Shown here: positions 1-9,202 of the stretch, one piece after another
Numbering within the stretch: the stretch's first letter is position 1
Layout of the letters: each line of letters opens with the position of its first letter
DNA from: an uncultured Collinsella sp.
GTDB lineage: Bacteria > Actinomycetota > Coriobacteriia > Coriobacteriales > Coriobacteriaceae
Assembly: GCA_902470065.1 (NCBI GenBank)
Contig: CABRFA010000001.1
Location: 41,279-105,278, forward strand
Length of the DNA: 64,000 nucleotides
Reading direction: 5' to 3'
Notes under the pieces: generated by a model
The model's input: the letters and a program-made list of their open reading frames with translations, nothing else
Database searches by the model: none
What the model was told of the DNA's origin: nothing
Program-made: the position numbers and the translations under genes

Positions 1-216
1 GGGCGCGATGCCGCACGCCTCGGCCTGCATGATCTGAGCGCGCCCCATCTCGAGCCCGTCGGCCGTGACACCGCTGTTGAGCGCCATGTTCTGGCTCTTG
101 AAGGGAGCCACGCGCAGGCCGTCCTGCGAAAGCACACGGCACAGCCCCGCCGCAAGCAGGCTCTTCCCCGCGTTCGACATGGTGCCCTGGATCATGATGG
201 GCTTCGCCCTACCCAC
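1..216 (-). CDS. cbiP: Cobyric acid synthase, N-terminal part (runs off left edge)
   Basis: CbiP amidates four side chains of adenosylcobyrinate a,c-diamide to make adenosylcobyric acid in the cytoplasm. The visible N-terminus carries the family signature: [11 protein letters not shown] (P-loop-like ATP-binding motif), then [10 protein letters not shown] and [13 protein letters not shown] place the start at a GTG (216-214) because an AGGAGG sits 8 bases upstream. That start overlaps the cobD stop by 8 bases, as elsewhere in this operon. An ATG at 196 is an alternative. Only about 72 residues are inside the window, so nothing can be said about the catalytic glutamine amidotransferase half. Confidence 0.9.
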   Translation of the reverse strand, partial: MGRAKPIMIQGTMSNAGKSLLAAGLCRVLSQDGLRVAPFKSQNMALNSGVTADGLEMGRAQIMQAEACGIAP

Positions 217-1432
217 GGGTATCGACCTCCTTCGCCGAGCCTCGGCCATCCGCGCCCGCCATAGCGCCGCTGCAAGAAGCGCCGCCCCGTTCGTCGGGTT
301 CGCCTTCGCCCGATGCGCCTTCCGCCCGAAGCGCGCGGCTGAACGCCATCGAAAGCCGGGCATTCTCCTTGTGCGTGCGCACGGCGACGCGGCACCAGAA
401 ACGGGACAGTATCGAAAACGAGTCGCACGTGCGGACCAAAACCCCCTGTTTATACAGGCGCTCGGGGATGTCTTTCGCCGGCGTGCGGACTAAAAGGAAG
501 TTCGCATCCGACGGCACGACGGAAAGCCCGAGCGAGGAGAGCTCGTGGGAAAGCCACGCTCGCTCGCCCGCCAATACATCGCGCGTGCGCGAGACGTATT
601 CGACGTCTTCCAGGGCGGCGATGCCCGCGGCCTCGGCGACCGAGGAGACGGGCCACGCCTGCCCCGCCCGACGAATCCCCTCGATGAGTTGGGCGTTTCC
701 GCTGATCAGATACCCCAACCGCAACCCTGCCATTCCGTAGAGCTTGGTGAACGCGGAGAGCACGGCCACATGGTGCGAACACGCGGCGCGTGCGGCCACG
801 CTCCTTTCGCGGGCGTCGGGCGCAAATCCGAGGAAGCACTCGTCCACGACGAGCAGCGCGCCCACCTGCTCGCAGCGGCAAGCCGCGGCATCGATCACGC
901 GGGGGTCGACGAGGCGCCCCGTCGGGTTGTTCGGATTGCAGAGGTACGCCACGTCTCCCGGCCCCTCGATCGCGCGGGCGAAGGAGGCGGGCACGTCGAA
1001 GTCATCCGCCTCGGAGAGCGGGAACTCCTGCACGCATGCACCGTAGTACGATGCCGCCTCCGCATATTCAGAGAACGTCGGCGCGCACACGACGATGCGT
1101 TTCGGGCGTACCGCCGCGGCGAGCCGCCAGATGATGTCAGACGCGCCCGCGCCGCAGACGATAGTATCTTCGGGAATGCCCTGGGCGCGCCCTAGGGCGC
1201 GAACGAGTGCGAGGCTTTCCCTATCGGGGTAGGCGTCGATTCGAGAAAGCGCCTTGCAAGCTGCGGCGACGGCGCGCGGCGAGGGGCCTGCCGGATTCAC
1301 GTTCACCGAGAAGTCAATGAGGTCGGAGGCGCCCCCTTCGCAAGCGATGCCGAGCGATTGCGAGCTGCCCCCATGCGTACGGGCGCGCAGGATTCCCCCG
1401 GCAGCCTGGGGCGCGGCGTGGTCTTCCCTCAT
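209..1432 (-). CDS. cobD: Threonine-phosphate decarboxylase (CobD-type PLP enzyme)
   Basis: CobD decarboxylates L-threonine-O-3-phosphate to (R)-1-amino-2-propanol phosphate, which CbiB attaches to the corrin. The protein is about 407 aa with an aminotransferase class I/II fold: an NVNPAGPS stretch near residue 45, [11 protein letters not shown] near 163-173, VVDECF near 195, and SAFTKLYG with the likely PLP lysine K230. The start is the ATG at 1432, whose ATGA overlaps the cbiB stop; a longer reading upstream would lie inside cbiB. The last 40 or so residues are a low-complexity Gly/Ala/Arg-rich tail not expected in the family. It sits between cbiB and cbiP, which fits coupled synthesis of the aminopropanol arm. 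Confidence 0.9.
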   Translation of the reverse strand: MREDHAAPQAAGGILRARTHGGSSQSLGIACEGGASDLIDFSVNVNPAGPSPRAVAAACKALSRIDAYPDRESLALVRALGRAQGIPEDTIVCGAGASDIIWRLAAAVRPKRIVVCAPTFSEYAEAASYYGACVQEFPLSEADDFDVPASFARAIEGPGDVAYLCNPNNPTGRLVDPRVIDAAACRCEQVGALLVVDECFLGFAPDARERSVAARAACSHHVAVLSAFTKLYGMAGLRLGYLISGNAQLIEGIRRAGQAWPVSSVAEAAGIAALEDVEYVSRTRDVLAGERAWLSHELSSLGLSVVPSDANFLLVRTPAKDIPERLYKQGVLVRTCDSFSILSRFWCRVAVRTHKENARLSMAFSRALRAEGASGEGEPDERGGASCSGAMAGADGRGSAKEVDTRG

Positions 1433-2403
1433 GCCATCGCCCCCACGGCGAGCACGACCGCCGCGCGCGCGGCGCCGAAGACGACGAGCGCGCATACGGA
1501 CGCGGCGAGCATGAGCCTTGTCGCCCGTGCGATGTCGCCCCACTCGATTTCGCGGGACGCGTCGCCTATCGTCGGTTTCTCAACGAGCTTGCCGAAATAC
1601 ACCGCGGGTCCCGCCAGGCGCAGCCCGAGCGCGCCCGCGCACGCTGACTCGGTCTGCGCCGAGTTGGGGCTCGCATGGCGACGCCTGTCGCGGCGCCAGA
1701 TGCGCGCCGCCCCGCGCGCGTCGAGCCCGACGATCGGGCACACGGCGATCATGAGCAGGGCCGATAAGCGCGAGGGAATCCAGTTCACCGCATCGTCGAG
1801 GCGCGCCGAGGCGCAGCCGAAGTCGATGTAGCGCTCATTTTTGTAGCCCACCATGCTGTCGAGCGTGTTCACCGCCTTGTACGCCATGCCCAAGGGCGCA
1901 CCCCCGATCATAAGGTAGAAAAGCGGCGCGATGACGCCGTCGCTCGCGTTCTCCGCCACCGTTTCCACGGCGGCGCGCGCAACGCCCTGCTCGTCGAGAA
2001 CAGACGTGTCGCGTCCCACGATGAGCCCGACGGCTTCGCGCGCCGCGACAAGGCCGCCCTTCGAGAACGCGCGGGCCACGGCCAGGCTCTGGCGGCGAAG
2101 CTCGCATGCCGCGAGAATCTGATAGCTTGCCCATGCCTCGGCCACGAAGCGCAAGCCGGAGTGAACCATGCCGCAAAGATGCAGGATTCCCCAGGTCAAA
2201 AGCCCACACGCAAGCGGAAGCGCCACGGCGAGCACAAGCCCTGCGGCGCGCGTGCCCGCGGACGTTTGCGGGAATGCGCCCCGCAGGCGGCCTTCGGCCC
2301 ACGTGATCGCGCGCCCCATGGCGACGACGGGATGGGGAAGCCAGCGCGGGTCGCCGAAGGCAAGGTCGGCCGCGAACCCGGCGGCGACGGCAAGAATCGT
2401 CAT
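1429..2403 (-). CDS. cbiB: Adenosylcobinamide-phosphate synthase CbiB
   Basis: CbiB is a membrane protein that joins aminopropanol (phosphate) to adenosylcobyric acid. The 324-residue product starts MTILAVAAGF and shows the family's DPRWLPHPVVAMGR motif near residues 20-33, FKGGL- and GRDTS-like motifs (FSKGGL, VGRDTSVLD), ETVAENASDGVIAPLFY and NTLDSMVGYKNERY. Several hydrophobic helices fit an integral membrane protein. The start ATG at 2403 overlaps the upstream stop (TGATG). A longer open frame upstream lies inside the preceding phosphatase gene and is rejected. It overlaps cobD by 4 bases, so the two are probably translationally coupled. Confidence 0.93.
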   Translation of the reverse strand: MTILAVAAGFAADLAFGDPRWLPHPVVAMGRAITWAEGRLRGAFPQTSAGTRAAGLVLAVALPLACGLLTWGILHLCGMVHSGLRFVAEAWASYQILAACELRRQSLAVARAFSKGGLVAAREAVGLIVGRDTSVLDEQGVARAAVETVAENASDGVIAPLFYLMIGGAPLGMAYKAVNTLDSMVGYKNERYIDFGCASARLDDAVNWIPSRLSALLMIAVCPIVGLDARGAARIWRRDRRRHASPNSAQTESACAGALGLRLAGPAVYFGKLVEKPTIGDASREIEWGDIARATRLMLAASVCALVVFGAARAAVVLAVGAMA

Positions 2404-3404
2404 CACCGGGCATCGCCCCCCGAAGCGGGGCGAACGTCGCGAAGGCAGCGCCCATCCCAGGTGGCGGCCCATGCACCACCCGGCTCGGTATGCACGTCGA
2501 AGTATCCCATTTTCGGGACAGCTAGCTCGGAGAGCAGCGCTTTCACGGTACCCGCGTGAACGACGAAGACGGCGCGCCCACTCCCCTGGGCGCGCTCCGA
2601 TTCGCACGCCTCCCGAAACGCCGCGACGACGCGGCGGGTGAAATCGCTCTTGCCCTCGCCATGCGGGCAGCGCGTCTCACACCAGGAGTCTACCCAGGCG
2701 CGGTAACGCGCATCCTCTTTAAGTTCGGCGGCGCTTCGCCCCTCGAAGTCGCCGAAATCTATCTCGCGCAGACCGGGGCACGCCATAAGCTCCGCGTTCG
2801 GGAAGAGAATGCGTGCCGTCTGGTCGGTGCGGGCCATGCCGCTCGTGATAACACGGAACACGTCACGATCGCACGCGAGGTCGCGCAAAGCGCGCTCGCC
2901 CGCGCTCGACAGGGGCTCGTCGGTGCCCGCCCCGCTGTAGCGATGGTCTTCCGTGCCCGCCGTGGCACCATGGCGCACGAAGATGACTTCCAAAGGCGCG
3001 CCCGCGCCCAGCGTCCCTCGAGGCGCATCGGCAAGGTTTCCTTTGATGACCTGGGGAATCCCGCACGTCATGCGCACGACGACGTCGGCGCGCGCAGCGA
3101 GCGCGCATCCCAGGCGCCCCGCGCGCTCGCGCCATTGGGCGTCTTCCGCACGCATAGGGACGACCCCCGAGCCGACCAAGGTCAGAATCACTGCGTCGAA
3201 GCCAATCAGCCGCTCGAGCGCCCGGTCAGCGTCGAGCGTGCGTACGAGTTCCTCAGCACGGTACGCGACACGGCCGGCAAAAACCGCGGGCACGACGCCC
3301 TCCGCAAGCTGCGCCGCGTCGACGAAATCGTCCGCCGCGAACCCGAGCTTTTCGCGCACGAAGGTCCTCTTCCCCGAATGCGCGCCACCTACCACGAGCA
3401 TCAT
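2403..3404 (-). CDS. Fusion of a CobU-like domain and a CobC-type histidine phosphatase
   Basis: This 333-aa protein has two parts. Residues 1-125 resemble CobU: a P-loop-like GGAHSGKR at 6-13, then VGSGVVPMRAED and ADVVVRMTCGIPQVIKG, which match the C-terminal half of CobU. Residues 138-333 are a histidine phosphatase with FVRHG (catalytic His 145) and VVHAGT (His 283), as in alpha-ribazole phosphatase CobC. The CobU-like part looks inactive: the P-loop Ser/Thr after GK is Arg, and the RxxxHHxxR-type guanylylation region is absent. A complete cobU lies two genes upstream. The likely job is dephosphorylation of alpha-ribazole phosphate or cobalamin phosphate. The start is the first of two ATGs (3404), overlapping the cobS stop. 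Confidence 0.85.
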   Translation of the reverse strand: MMLVVGGAHSGKRTFVREKLGFAADDFVDAAQLAEGVVPAVFAGRVAYRAEELVRTLDADRALERLIGFDAVILTLVGSGVVPMRAEDAQWRERAGRLGCALAARADVVVRMTCGIPQVIKGNLADAPRGTLGAGAPLEVIFVRHGATAGTEDHRYSGAGTDEPLSSAGERALRDLACDRDVFRVITSGMARTDQTARILFPNAELMACPGLREIDFGDFEGRSAAELKEDARYRAWVDSWCETRCPHGEGKSDFTRRVVAAFREACESERAQGSGRAVFVVHAGTVKALLSELAVPKMGYFDVHTEPGGAWAATWDGRCLRDVRPASGGDAR

Positions 3405-4168
3405 AGGAGCATGCCCCCCGCCACCAGCATGGCAAGCATCGCGAGCTCGGCCCATTGCAGAAACCATCCGGCCAAATCCCCCGTCACCCCGCCGAAGCGG
3501 GACAGGGCAACATGGCGATACCACGCGAGCGCCAAAAGCCCCGCCACCGCCATAAGGGCGCCGACGGCCCGAGCGCACGCGACCATCCCTGCAGCCGAAG
3601 CCGCAGCGAAAGCGCAAAGCGGCACGACGATCGCCGCGCGCTTCTTCGAAGGCGAGAGTCCCGCGGCCATGCCGTCCGCCCGCGCGGCAGGCCAACATTC
3701 AACGGCGAGCCCCGAAAGCGCGCGGGAGAACACGAGCGAGCACAGAAGCGCAAGGAACGTCCCCGCCGTAAGCGGCAGCGCGGTGAACAGGGAAAACTGC
3801 AGAATAAGGTACACGACAACACCGATGACCCCGAAGGCGCCCGCCCGCGGGTCGTGCATGATCTCGAGCTTTCGCTCGCGTGGGGCCCAACTTGCAAGCG
3901 CATCGGAGGTGTCGCAGAGCCCGTCTAGGTGGATGCCTCCCGTCACCGCCACAGGCAGCGCCACGAGCACAGCCGCGACGATGGTCGCGGGCACGCCGAA
4001 CAGGTTCGCCATGTACCCCCACGCCGTCATGAGGAAGCCTTCCGCAACGCCCACCAGGGGAAACGCGGCAAGCGCATGGGTTGATCCGAAATCGGTCCAG
4101 GTCGATTTCGGGACGGGGATGCGCGAGAACGTTCCGAACGCCGCGCCGATTGCCTCTGCTATCTTCAC
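3401..4168 (-). CDS. cobS: Adenosylcobinamide-GDP ribazoletransferase CobS
   Basis: CobS joins adenosylcobinamide-GDP to alpha-ribazole (phosphate) in the membrane, the last assembly step of the lower ligand loop. The 255-aa product has the family features: FGTFSRIPVP near the N-terminus, GGIHLDGLCDTSDAL with the conserved acidic residues, and HDPRAGAFGVIGVV, followed by several hydrophobic helices. The GTG at 4168 is chosen as start because it forms a GTGA overlap with the cobU stop; the longer upstream reading would lie inside cobU. Length is typical for the family. It overlaps the next gene by 4 bases. Confidence 0.93.
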   Translation of the reverse strand: MKIAEAIGAAFGTFSRIPVPKSTWTDFGSTHALAAFPLVGVAEGFLMTAWGYMANLFGVPATIVAAVLVALPVAVTGGIHLDGLCDTSDALASWAPRERKLEIMHDPRAGAFGVIGVVVYLILQFSLFTALPLTAGTFLALLCSLVFSRALSGLAVECWPAARADGMAAGLSPSKKRAAIVVPLCAFAAASAAGMVACARAVGALMAVAGLLALAWYRHVALSRFGGVTGDLAGWFLQWAELAMLAMLVAGGMLL

Positions 4169-4713
4169 CTTGTAGGCCCTTCGCCTTTCATCCACACGGG
4201 AATCCCGCACACCACTTCGACTGCGCGGTCGACCAGCGCCGCCACGCCCGCGTTCACGCGCGCAAGCGCGCGCCTCCATGCCTCGGTCCCCTCATCGTAG
4301 CGCATCCCATCGGCGAACACGTCGACGGAGACCACCACCGTATACGCAGCGGCCTGAGCGAGCCGTTCGATGCCTCCGAGCACCTCGCGCGCCGCAGCGT
4401 CGGGGTCACGTGGGGACAAGCCGCCTTCCGCGAAAAGCTCGTTCGCAACCAGGTTGCCCACGTCCTCCAAAAGAAGCGTGCAGCCGCGCGGAAGCCCGGA
4501 CACTGCGGCGCCCACGTCACGCGTGCGCTCGAGGGTGGAAAACCCCTTGCCCTCGCGCAGCGCCCGATGGCGCGCGATGCGGCGGGCGCCCTCTTCCCCG
4601 AAGGGCTCCATCGTTGCCAGGTACACGCGGGGTCCGTCGTGCCCGAGGCACAGGGACTCGGCGTAGGCGCTCTTGCCGCTCGCGGCGGCGCCGATGACGA
4701 GCGTTACCGTCAT
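4165..4713 (-). CDS. cobU: Adenosylcobinamide kinase / guanylyltransferase CobU
   Basis: CobU phosphorylates adenosylcobinamide and then transfers GMP to give adenosylcobinamide-GDP. The 182-aa protein has an intact P-loop GAAASGKS at residues 8-15, RRIARHRALR carrying the expected guanylylated histidine, LLLEDVGNLVANELF, and the C-terminal VVCGIPVWMKG. The length matches classical CobU. The start ATG (4713) overlaps the cobT stop as ATGA. This is the functional copy; the CobU-like domain fused to the phosphatase further downstream lacks these residues. Confidence 0.94.
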   Translation of the reverse strand: MTVTLVIGAAASGKSAYAESLCLGHDGPRVYLATMEPFGEEGARRIARHRALREGKGFSTLERTRDVGAAVSGLPRGCTLLLEDVGNLVANELFAEGGLSPRDPDAAAREVLGGIERLAQAAAYTVVVSVDVFADGMRYDEGTEAWRRALARVNAGVAALVDRAVEVVCGIPVWMKGEGPTR

Positions 4714-5852
4714 TTCCCGGCCTCGAAATGCTCGTAAGCAGCCATGCCAGTCGCCGTGAACGTCTTCCCATCCCGGTACACGCGCAGCGCCGAATCCAGA
4801 AGGGGCAGATACGCCATGGCGCCCGCGCCCTCGCCCAAGTGCATGCCTGCGTCGAGGGGTGCCTTTATGCCGAGCTCGCGAAGGAGCTCCTGGCTTGCGG
4901 GTTCGCTTGATGTGTGGGTGCCCACGAGGTAACCCAAGGCGTTGGGGCACAGGCGCGCCGCGCACAGGGCCGCCGTGCAGGATATGACCCCGTCGAGGAG
5001 CGCCGGCGCCTTCGAGGCCGCGGCCCCCAGGTAGAAACCGCACATCGCCGCGATGTCGAAGCCGCCCACCTTCGAGAGCACGTCGATCGGGTCGGCGGGA
5101 TCGGGCGAGTTCGCGTCGATAGCGCGCTCGACCACGTCGCGCTTGCGCGCGAGCGAGGCGTCCGAGAGCCCCGCGCCGCGCCCGACGAGACTCCGCGCGT
5201 CCGTCCGGAGGAGCACTGCGGCCACCGCCGCCGAGGTGGTCGTGTTGCCGATGCCCATCTCGCCCGCGGCGAGAAGGCGCACGCCGGCGCGGGCAAGCCC
5301 GCACGCGACGGCGATTCCGACCTCGATCGCGCGCACGGCCCCATCGCGAGACATAGCGGAGCCGTGCGCGATGTTGCCGCTCCCCCGCCGCACGTTCGCG
5401 CGCACCATGCGCGCGTCATCTATGCCCCGGGCGATACCCACGTCGACGGGCACGACCTCGGCACCCGCGAACGCCGCCATGCGGCAGGCGCTCGTGGCCC
5501 CCTCGCACATGTTGCGCGCGACGGCTCGCGTCACGTCTTGCCCGCTTTGCGACACGCCTTCGGCAACGACCCCGTTGTCGGAGAAGAATACCGCGAGCGC
5601 ACGGGGAAACTCGGCCACCTCGGCGCTCCCCTGAGCTGCGGCGATACACGCGACGGCGTCTTCAAAGTCGCCCAATCCCCCCAAGGGGTGCGCGATGGAG
5701 TCCCACGCGGCGTACGCGGCGGCGCGGGCACACTCGTCTGCGGGCGCGATTCGGGAGAGCGCGGCTTCGAGCACGGCGCCCGGCGCCGACGAAAACGCGC
5801 GCTCGACTTCCTCGCGGATGCAGGCAAACGCGGTTTCGGTTGCTTCAGCCAT
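4710..5852 (-). CDS. cobT: Nicotinate-nucleotide:dimethylbenzimidazole phosphoribosyltransferase CobT
   Basis: CobT activates the lower-ligand base by moving ribose phosphate from nicotinate mononucleotide to it. The 380-aa product has the family landmarks: PLGGLGDFE near the N-terminus, VFFSDNGVVAEGVS, GEMGIGNTTTSAA, and HLGEGAGA near the C-terminus with the probable catalytic base E341. The start ATG at 5852 is preceded by GAGAGGAGA and overlaps the cbiA stop by 8 bases. No genes for making dimethylbenzimidazole are visible here, so the actual base is unknown and could be salvaged. Confidence 0.94.
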   Translation of the reverse strand: MAEATETAFACIREEVERAFSSAPGAVLEAALSRIAPADECARAAAYAAWDSIAHPLGGLGDFEDAVACIAAAQGSAEVAEFPRALAVFFSDNGVVAEGVSQSGQDVTRAVARNMCEGATSACRMAAFAGAEVVPVDVGIARGIDDARMVRANVRRGSGNIAHGSAMSRDGAVRAIEVGIAVACGLARAGVRLLAAGEMGIGNTTTSAAVAAVLLRTDARSLVGRGAGLSDASLARKRDVVERAIDANSPDPADPIDVLSKVGGFDIAAMCGFYLGAAASKAPALLDGVISCTAALCAARLCPNALGYLVGTHTSSEPASQELLRELGIKAPLDAGMHLGEGAGAMAYLPLLDSALRVYRDGKTFTATGMAAYEHFEAGK

Positions 5853-7227
5853 GCCGTCTCCTCTCTACGAACGACGCTGCGGCAGACGCGAACGCGCGCG
5901 CAACGTCGGGGTTCGCAGGATAGTACACATGCGGGAAGCCCGCAACCAGGGACGGGGTGGTCGTCATGCACGGCCAGCCCTTGTCGCGCCGGGGCTTCTG
6001 CGCCCAGAAGTCGCCGCCCGGGCAGGTGGACTGCCAGTAGTGGAACTCGTGCGCGCGGATGCGTGTGCCGCGCGGCCCGTAGAGCCCGTCGCGTTGAGAA
6101 GTGAGCTCCACGTACCCGAAATGGGACAGCCTTCCCCCGTTCTCGCTTGCGCCCTCAAGGGCGCCCGCAACAGGCCAGCGCCGCCCCTCGCTATCGGCGA
6201 TTTCGCGCTGCAGGTACAGAAACCCACCGCATTCGGCGACCGTCGGCATGCCGGATTCCACCGCGCGCCGCACCGCCTCGCGCATCGGTGCGTTCTCGGA
6301 GAGCTGTCGCGCATAGAGCTCCGGGTAGCCGCCTCCCAGATAGAGGGCGCTTGTCCCCCGGGGCAACTCGCTATCACACAGGGGGCTGAAAAAGGCCAGC
6401 TCGCAACCCAGGTCCTCGAGCGCGCGCAGGTTCTCCTCGTAGTAGAACGAGAACGCCTCGTCACGCGCGACGGCGACGATGGGCCGCGCTCCCGCGATCG
6501 GCTCCAACCGGTAAGGTTCCTCGCGGATATCGGGTGCCGTCGCCGCTATTTCGAGCAAGCGGTCGACGTCGACGCTCTTTTCCACCAGCTCGGCCATCTT
6601 GTCAATGCGCGCGGAGAGCTGCTTGACTTCGTCGGCGGTCACAAGCCCCAGATGCCGGCTTTCGAGCGAGAACGCCTCGTCGGCGGGGATATTACCCAAA
6701 ACCGCGACGCCCGTGTGCTTCTCGATCGCAGGCGCCGCGTAGGCGCAGGCAGCGGCGCTCGTCTTGTTCAGCACGACGCCGCGCACGTTCGCACAGGGCA
6801 GGAACTCGGCGATGCCGCGGATTACGGCGGCGAGCGATAAAGACGCCCCGCGCCCGTTCACCACTAAAACGACCGGCGTTTCCGTGTCACGCGCAACCTG
6901 GTAGCTGCTCGCGTCGGCCACGCCGGGCGCCATGCCGTCGTAGAAGCCCATGACCCCCTCGAGCACCGCGACATCCGCGCCCGCGGCGCCGCGTGCGAGT
7001 AGGGCGCGCAGCGTCGGGGCGTCGGTGAAGAAACCGTCTAAGTTGCCCGAGCGCGCACCCACGACGCGGCGATGAAAGAGCGGGTCAATGTAGTCGGGGC
7101 CGCATTTGAAGGCCGCGCATGCAAGGCCGCGGCGCGCGAGCGCGCGCAGGAGCGCACACGTTACGACCGTCTTGCCGCTCCCACTCGAGGGCGCAGCGAC
7201 CATGAAGCGCGGGATGGACGTGCTCAC
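5845..7227 (-). CDS. cbiA: Cobyrinate a,c-diamide synthase CbiA
   Basis: CbiA uses glutamine and ATP to amidate the a and c side chains of (cobalt-)cobyrinate. The 460-aa protein begins VSTSIPRFMVAAPSSGSGKT with a DTBS-like P-loop, then FKCGPDYIDPLFH, and has a C-terminal class I glutamine amidotransferase half with YLGGGYPELYA and AECGGFLYL (nucleophile Cys). The GTG at 7227 is taken as start since it forms GTGA with the cbiET stop; the region before it codes for the end of cbiET. Length and domain order are standard. Confidence 0.94.
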   Translation of the reverse strand: MSTSIPRFMVAAPSSGSGKTVVTCALLRALARRGLACAAFKCGPDYIDPLFHRRVVGARSGNLDGFFTDAPTLRALLARGAAGADVAVLEGVMGFYDGMAPGVADASSYQVARDTETPVVLVVNGRGASLSLAAVIRGIAEFLPCANVRGVVLNKTSAAACAYAAPAIEKHTGVAVLGNIPADEAFSLESRHLGLVTADEVKQLSARIDKMAELVEKSVDVDRLLEIAATAPDIREEPYRLEPIAGARPIVAVARDEAFSFYYEENLRALEDLGCELAFFSPLCDSELPRGTSALYLGGGYPELYARQLSENAPMREAVRRAVESGMPTVAECGGFLYLQREIADSEGRRWPVAGALEGASENGGRLSHFGYVELTSQRDGLYGPRGTRIRAHEFHYWQSTCPGGDFWAQKPRRDKGWPCMTTTPSLVAGFPHVYYPANPDVARAFASAAASFVERRRHG

Positions 7228-8471
7228 CGGGCGCCGCCTTCCCCACCTGCACCACGCGCGCTGACGAGGAACACGGGGTTTTGCGCCTTCATAAGATGGT
7301 GCGAGCCTACAGCCTCGGCGCGGGCGGCCGACACCTGGCACGCCTCGAACCCCTTAAAGCGCGAACCCGAGAGGAGCGCGCACGCCTCGGTGAGCGTCTC
7401 AACGGTGACGCATGGCACGCACAGGCGAACCTGCGAGTTCTTCTCGAGCGCCGCCTCCACGATGGAGGGAAGCTCGCCCGCGCTCCCGCCGACGAACACG
7501 GCGTCGGGGACGGGCAGTTTCGCGAGCGCTTCGGGGGCGACGCCGGGGACCGCATGCACGTTGCCGCACCCGAATGCATCCGCGTTCTCTCGGATGAGCC
7601 GCACGCCGGCCGCGTTGCGCTCGACCGCCCACACCGACCCCGCTCGCGCGACGAGCGCCGCCTCGATCGATACGCTCCCCGTGCCGGCGCCGACGTCCCA
7701 CACGGTGTCGGTCGCGGTAAGGCGCAGCTTCGCGAGCGCGACGGCGCGCACCTCCTGCTTGGTCATGGGAACGTCGCCGCGGATGAAGAGCTCGTCGGGA
7801 ATGCCCGAGGAAGCGTACGGCCAGCGGGAGCTCGCGGCGCGGGATGCGAACTCGATAAGCATCACGTTCAAGTCGTCGAACATCTGACCTGCGATTTCAC
7901 TTGCGGTCGCGCAGGTGATGCGCTCGTCGGGGTACGACAGGCGCTCGGCCACCGTCACACGCGCGTCCCCGAAGCCCGCCTGCACAAGCTCGCCCGAAAG
8001 CCGCGAGGGGTCTTCCCCGCCCGACGTGACGAGGAAGAGCTCACCTGCGCGCTCGGCCTCGGCCACGATGTCGCACGCCACGCCGTGAGCGCTCGCGAAG
8101 CGCCAATCCTGCCATGGACGCGCAAGGCGCGCGGCGAGATACGACGCTGAGCTTATACCGGGAACAACGCGCACGTCCACCTGCGCGTCGCCGGAGAGCG
8201 CCTCCACCAGGCGGCGCGCGCCGCTGAACAGCCCCACATCGCCCGTCATCACGACCACGGCGCGCCGCCACGACGCCGCATCGGTGAGTGCGGCGACGAT
8301 GTCCGCCGTCTTCACGAGCTCGCATCTCACCACGTCGGGCGGCACGTCGATGCCGACAAGCGCGCGATGAGCGCCGATAACCACGTCGGCGATGTCGATC
8401 GCGTCGAGCGCCGCGCGCGAGAGCAAGTCGGGGTTTCCGGGCCCCGCCCCGATGATCGTTACCTTTCGCAT
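7224..8471 (-). CDS. cbiET: Precorrin-6B/cobalt-precorrin-7 methyltransferase fusion CbiE-CbiT
   Basis: This single 415-aa polypeptide covers C5 methylation (CbiE) and C15 methylation with C12 acetate decarboxylation (CbiT), equivalent to CobL. Residues 1 to about 215 are a tetrapyrrole methylase with GAGPGNPDLLS at 8-18 and VVPGISSAS at 102-110. From about 225 it is CbiT: PMTKQEVR then the SAM-binding DVGAGTGS at 259-266 and FVGGSAGELP. The ATG at 8471 lies inside the last codons of cbiH, giving a 13-base overlap. A longer upstream reading lies inside cbiH and is rejected. Confidence 0.93.
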   Translation of the reverse strand: MRKVTIIGAGPGNPDLLSRAALDAIDIADVVIGAHRALVGIDVPPDVVRCELVKTADIVAALTDAASWRRAVVVMTGDVGLFSGARRLVEALSGDAQVDVRVVPGISSASYLAARLARPWQDWRFASAHGVACDIVAEAERAGELFLVTSGGEDPSRLSGELVQAGFGDARVTVAERLSYPDERITCATASEIAGQMFDDLNVMLIEFASRAASSRWPYASSGIPDELFIRGDVPMTKQEVRAVALAKLRLTATDTVWDVGAGTGSVSIEAALVARAGSVWAVERNAAGVRLIRENADAFGCGNVHAVPGVAPEALAKLPVPDAVFVGGSAGELPSIVEAALEKNSQVRLCVPCVTVETLTEACALLSGSRFKGFEACQVSAARAEAVGSHHLMKAQNPVFLVSARGAGGEGGAR

Positions 8472-9202
8472 GGAATCTCCCGATACCCGCGCGGCGTGAC
8501 CATACGGCCGCCTACGAGCTTCGTGTCCGCGTTGCCGACGAACACGGTGGTGAACATGTCGGCGTCGATCTCCCCCAGCTCGGAGAGCCTGCACATGCCC
8601 GACTGCTGCCCCTCGCGCCCGATGTTGCGTACCCAGCCGCAGAGCGTGTCGGGGGCCTTCCATTCGAGCATAATCTTCGCCGCGCGCGAGAGCCTGTCGG
8701 CGCGCTTTCTGCTGCGCGGGTTGTACAAACAGATGCAGAAGTCGGCGCTCGCCACGGCGGCAAGCCTGCGCTCGATGACCTCCCACGGCGTGAGCAGGTC
8801 GGAGAGCGACACGACCGCGAAGTCGTGGGCAAGCGGGGCGCCGAGCACCGCCGACCCGCTCTGAGCCGCGGTGGCCCCGGCGATAACTTCCACGTCTACA
8901 TCGGGGTAGTCCTCCGCAAGCTCCAGCACGGGGCTCGCCATGCCGTACACGCCCGCGTCACCGCTGCACACAAGCGCCACGGCTTCTCCGCTCTGCGCGC
9001 GCGAAAGCGCCAGGCGGCACCGTTCGACCTCGTGCATCATCGGCGTCGCGAGATGCGCCGCGTCGGGCACGGCGGCGAGCGCGAGCTCCACGTATTTCGT
9101 GTACCCCACAACGATGTCCGCCGCCTCGAGCGCGCGCCGGGCCGCAATCGTCATGCCGTCGGGGCCGCCCGGGCCGATCCCCACCACGAAGAGCTTTCCC
9201 AT
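8459..9202 (-). CDS. cbiH: Cobalt-precorrin-3B C17-methyltransferase CbiH
   Basis: CbiH (CobJ family) methylates C17 and drives ring contraction. The 247-aa protein starts MGKLFVVGIGPGGPDGMT, the tetrapyrrole methylase N-terminal motif, followed by VVGYTKYVEL, CSGDAGVYGMA, EVIAGATAAQSG, LSDLLTPWEVIERRL and CLYNPRSRKR, all typical for CobJ/CbiH. I prefer the ATG at 9202: an AAGGAG lies 5 bases upstream, whereas the in-frame GTG at 9205 would be too close to it. The start overlaps the cbiG stop. Confidence 0.93.
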   Translation of the reverse strand: MGKLFVVGIGPGGPDGMTIAARRALEAADIVVGYTKYVELALAAVPDAAHLATPMMHEVERCRLALSRAQSGEAVALVCSGDAGVYGMASPVLELAEDYPDVDVEVIAGATAAQSGSAVLGAPLAHDFAVVSLSDLLTPWEVIERRLAAVASADFCICLYNPRSRKRADRLSRAAKIMLEWKAPDTLCGWVRNIGREGQQSGMCRLSELGEIDADMFTTVFVGNADTKLVGGRMVTPRGYREIPCER

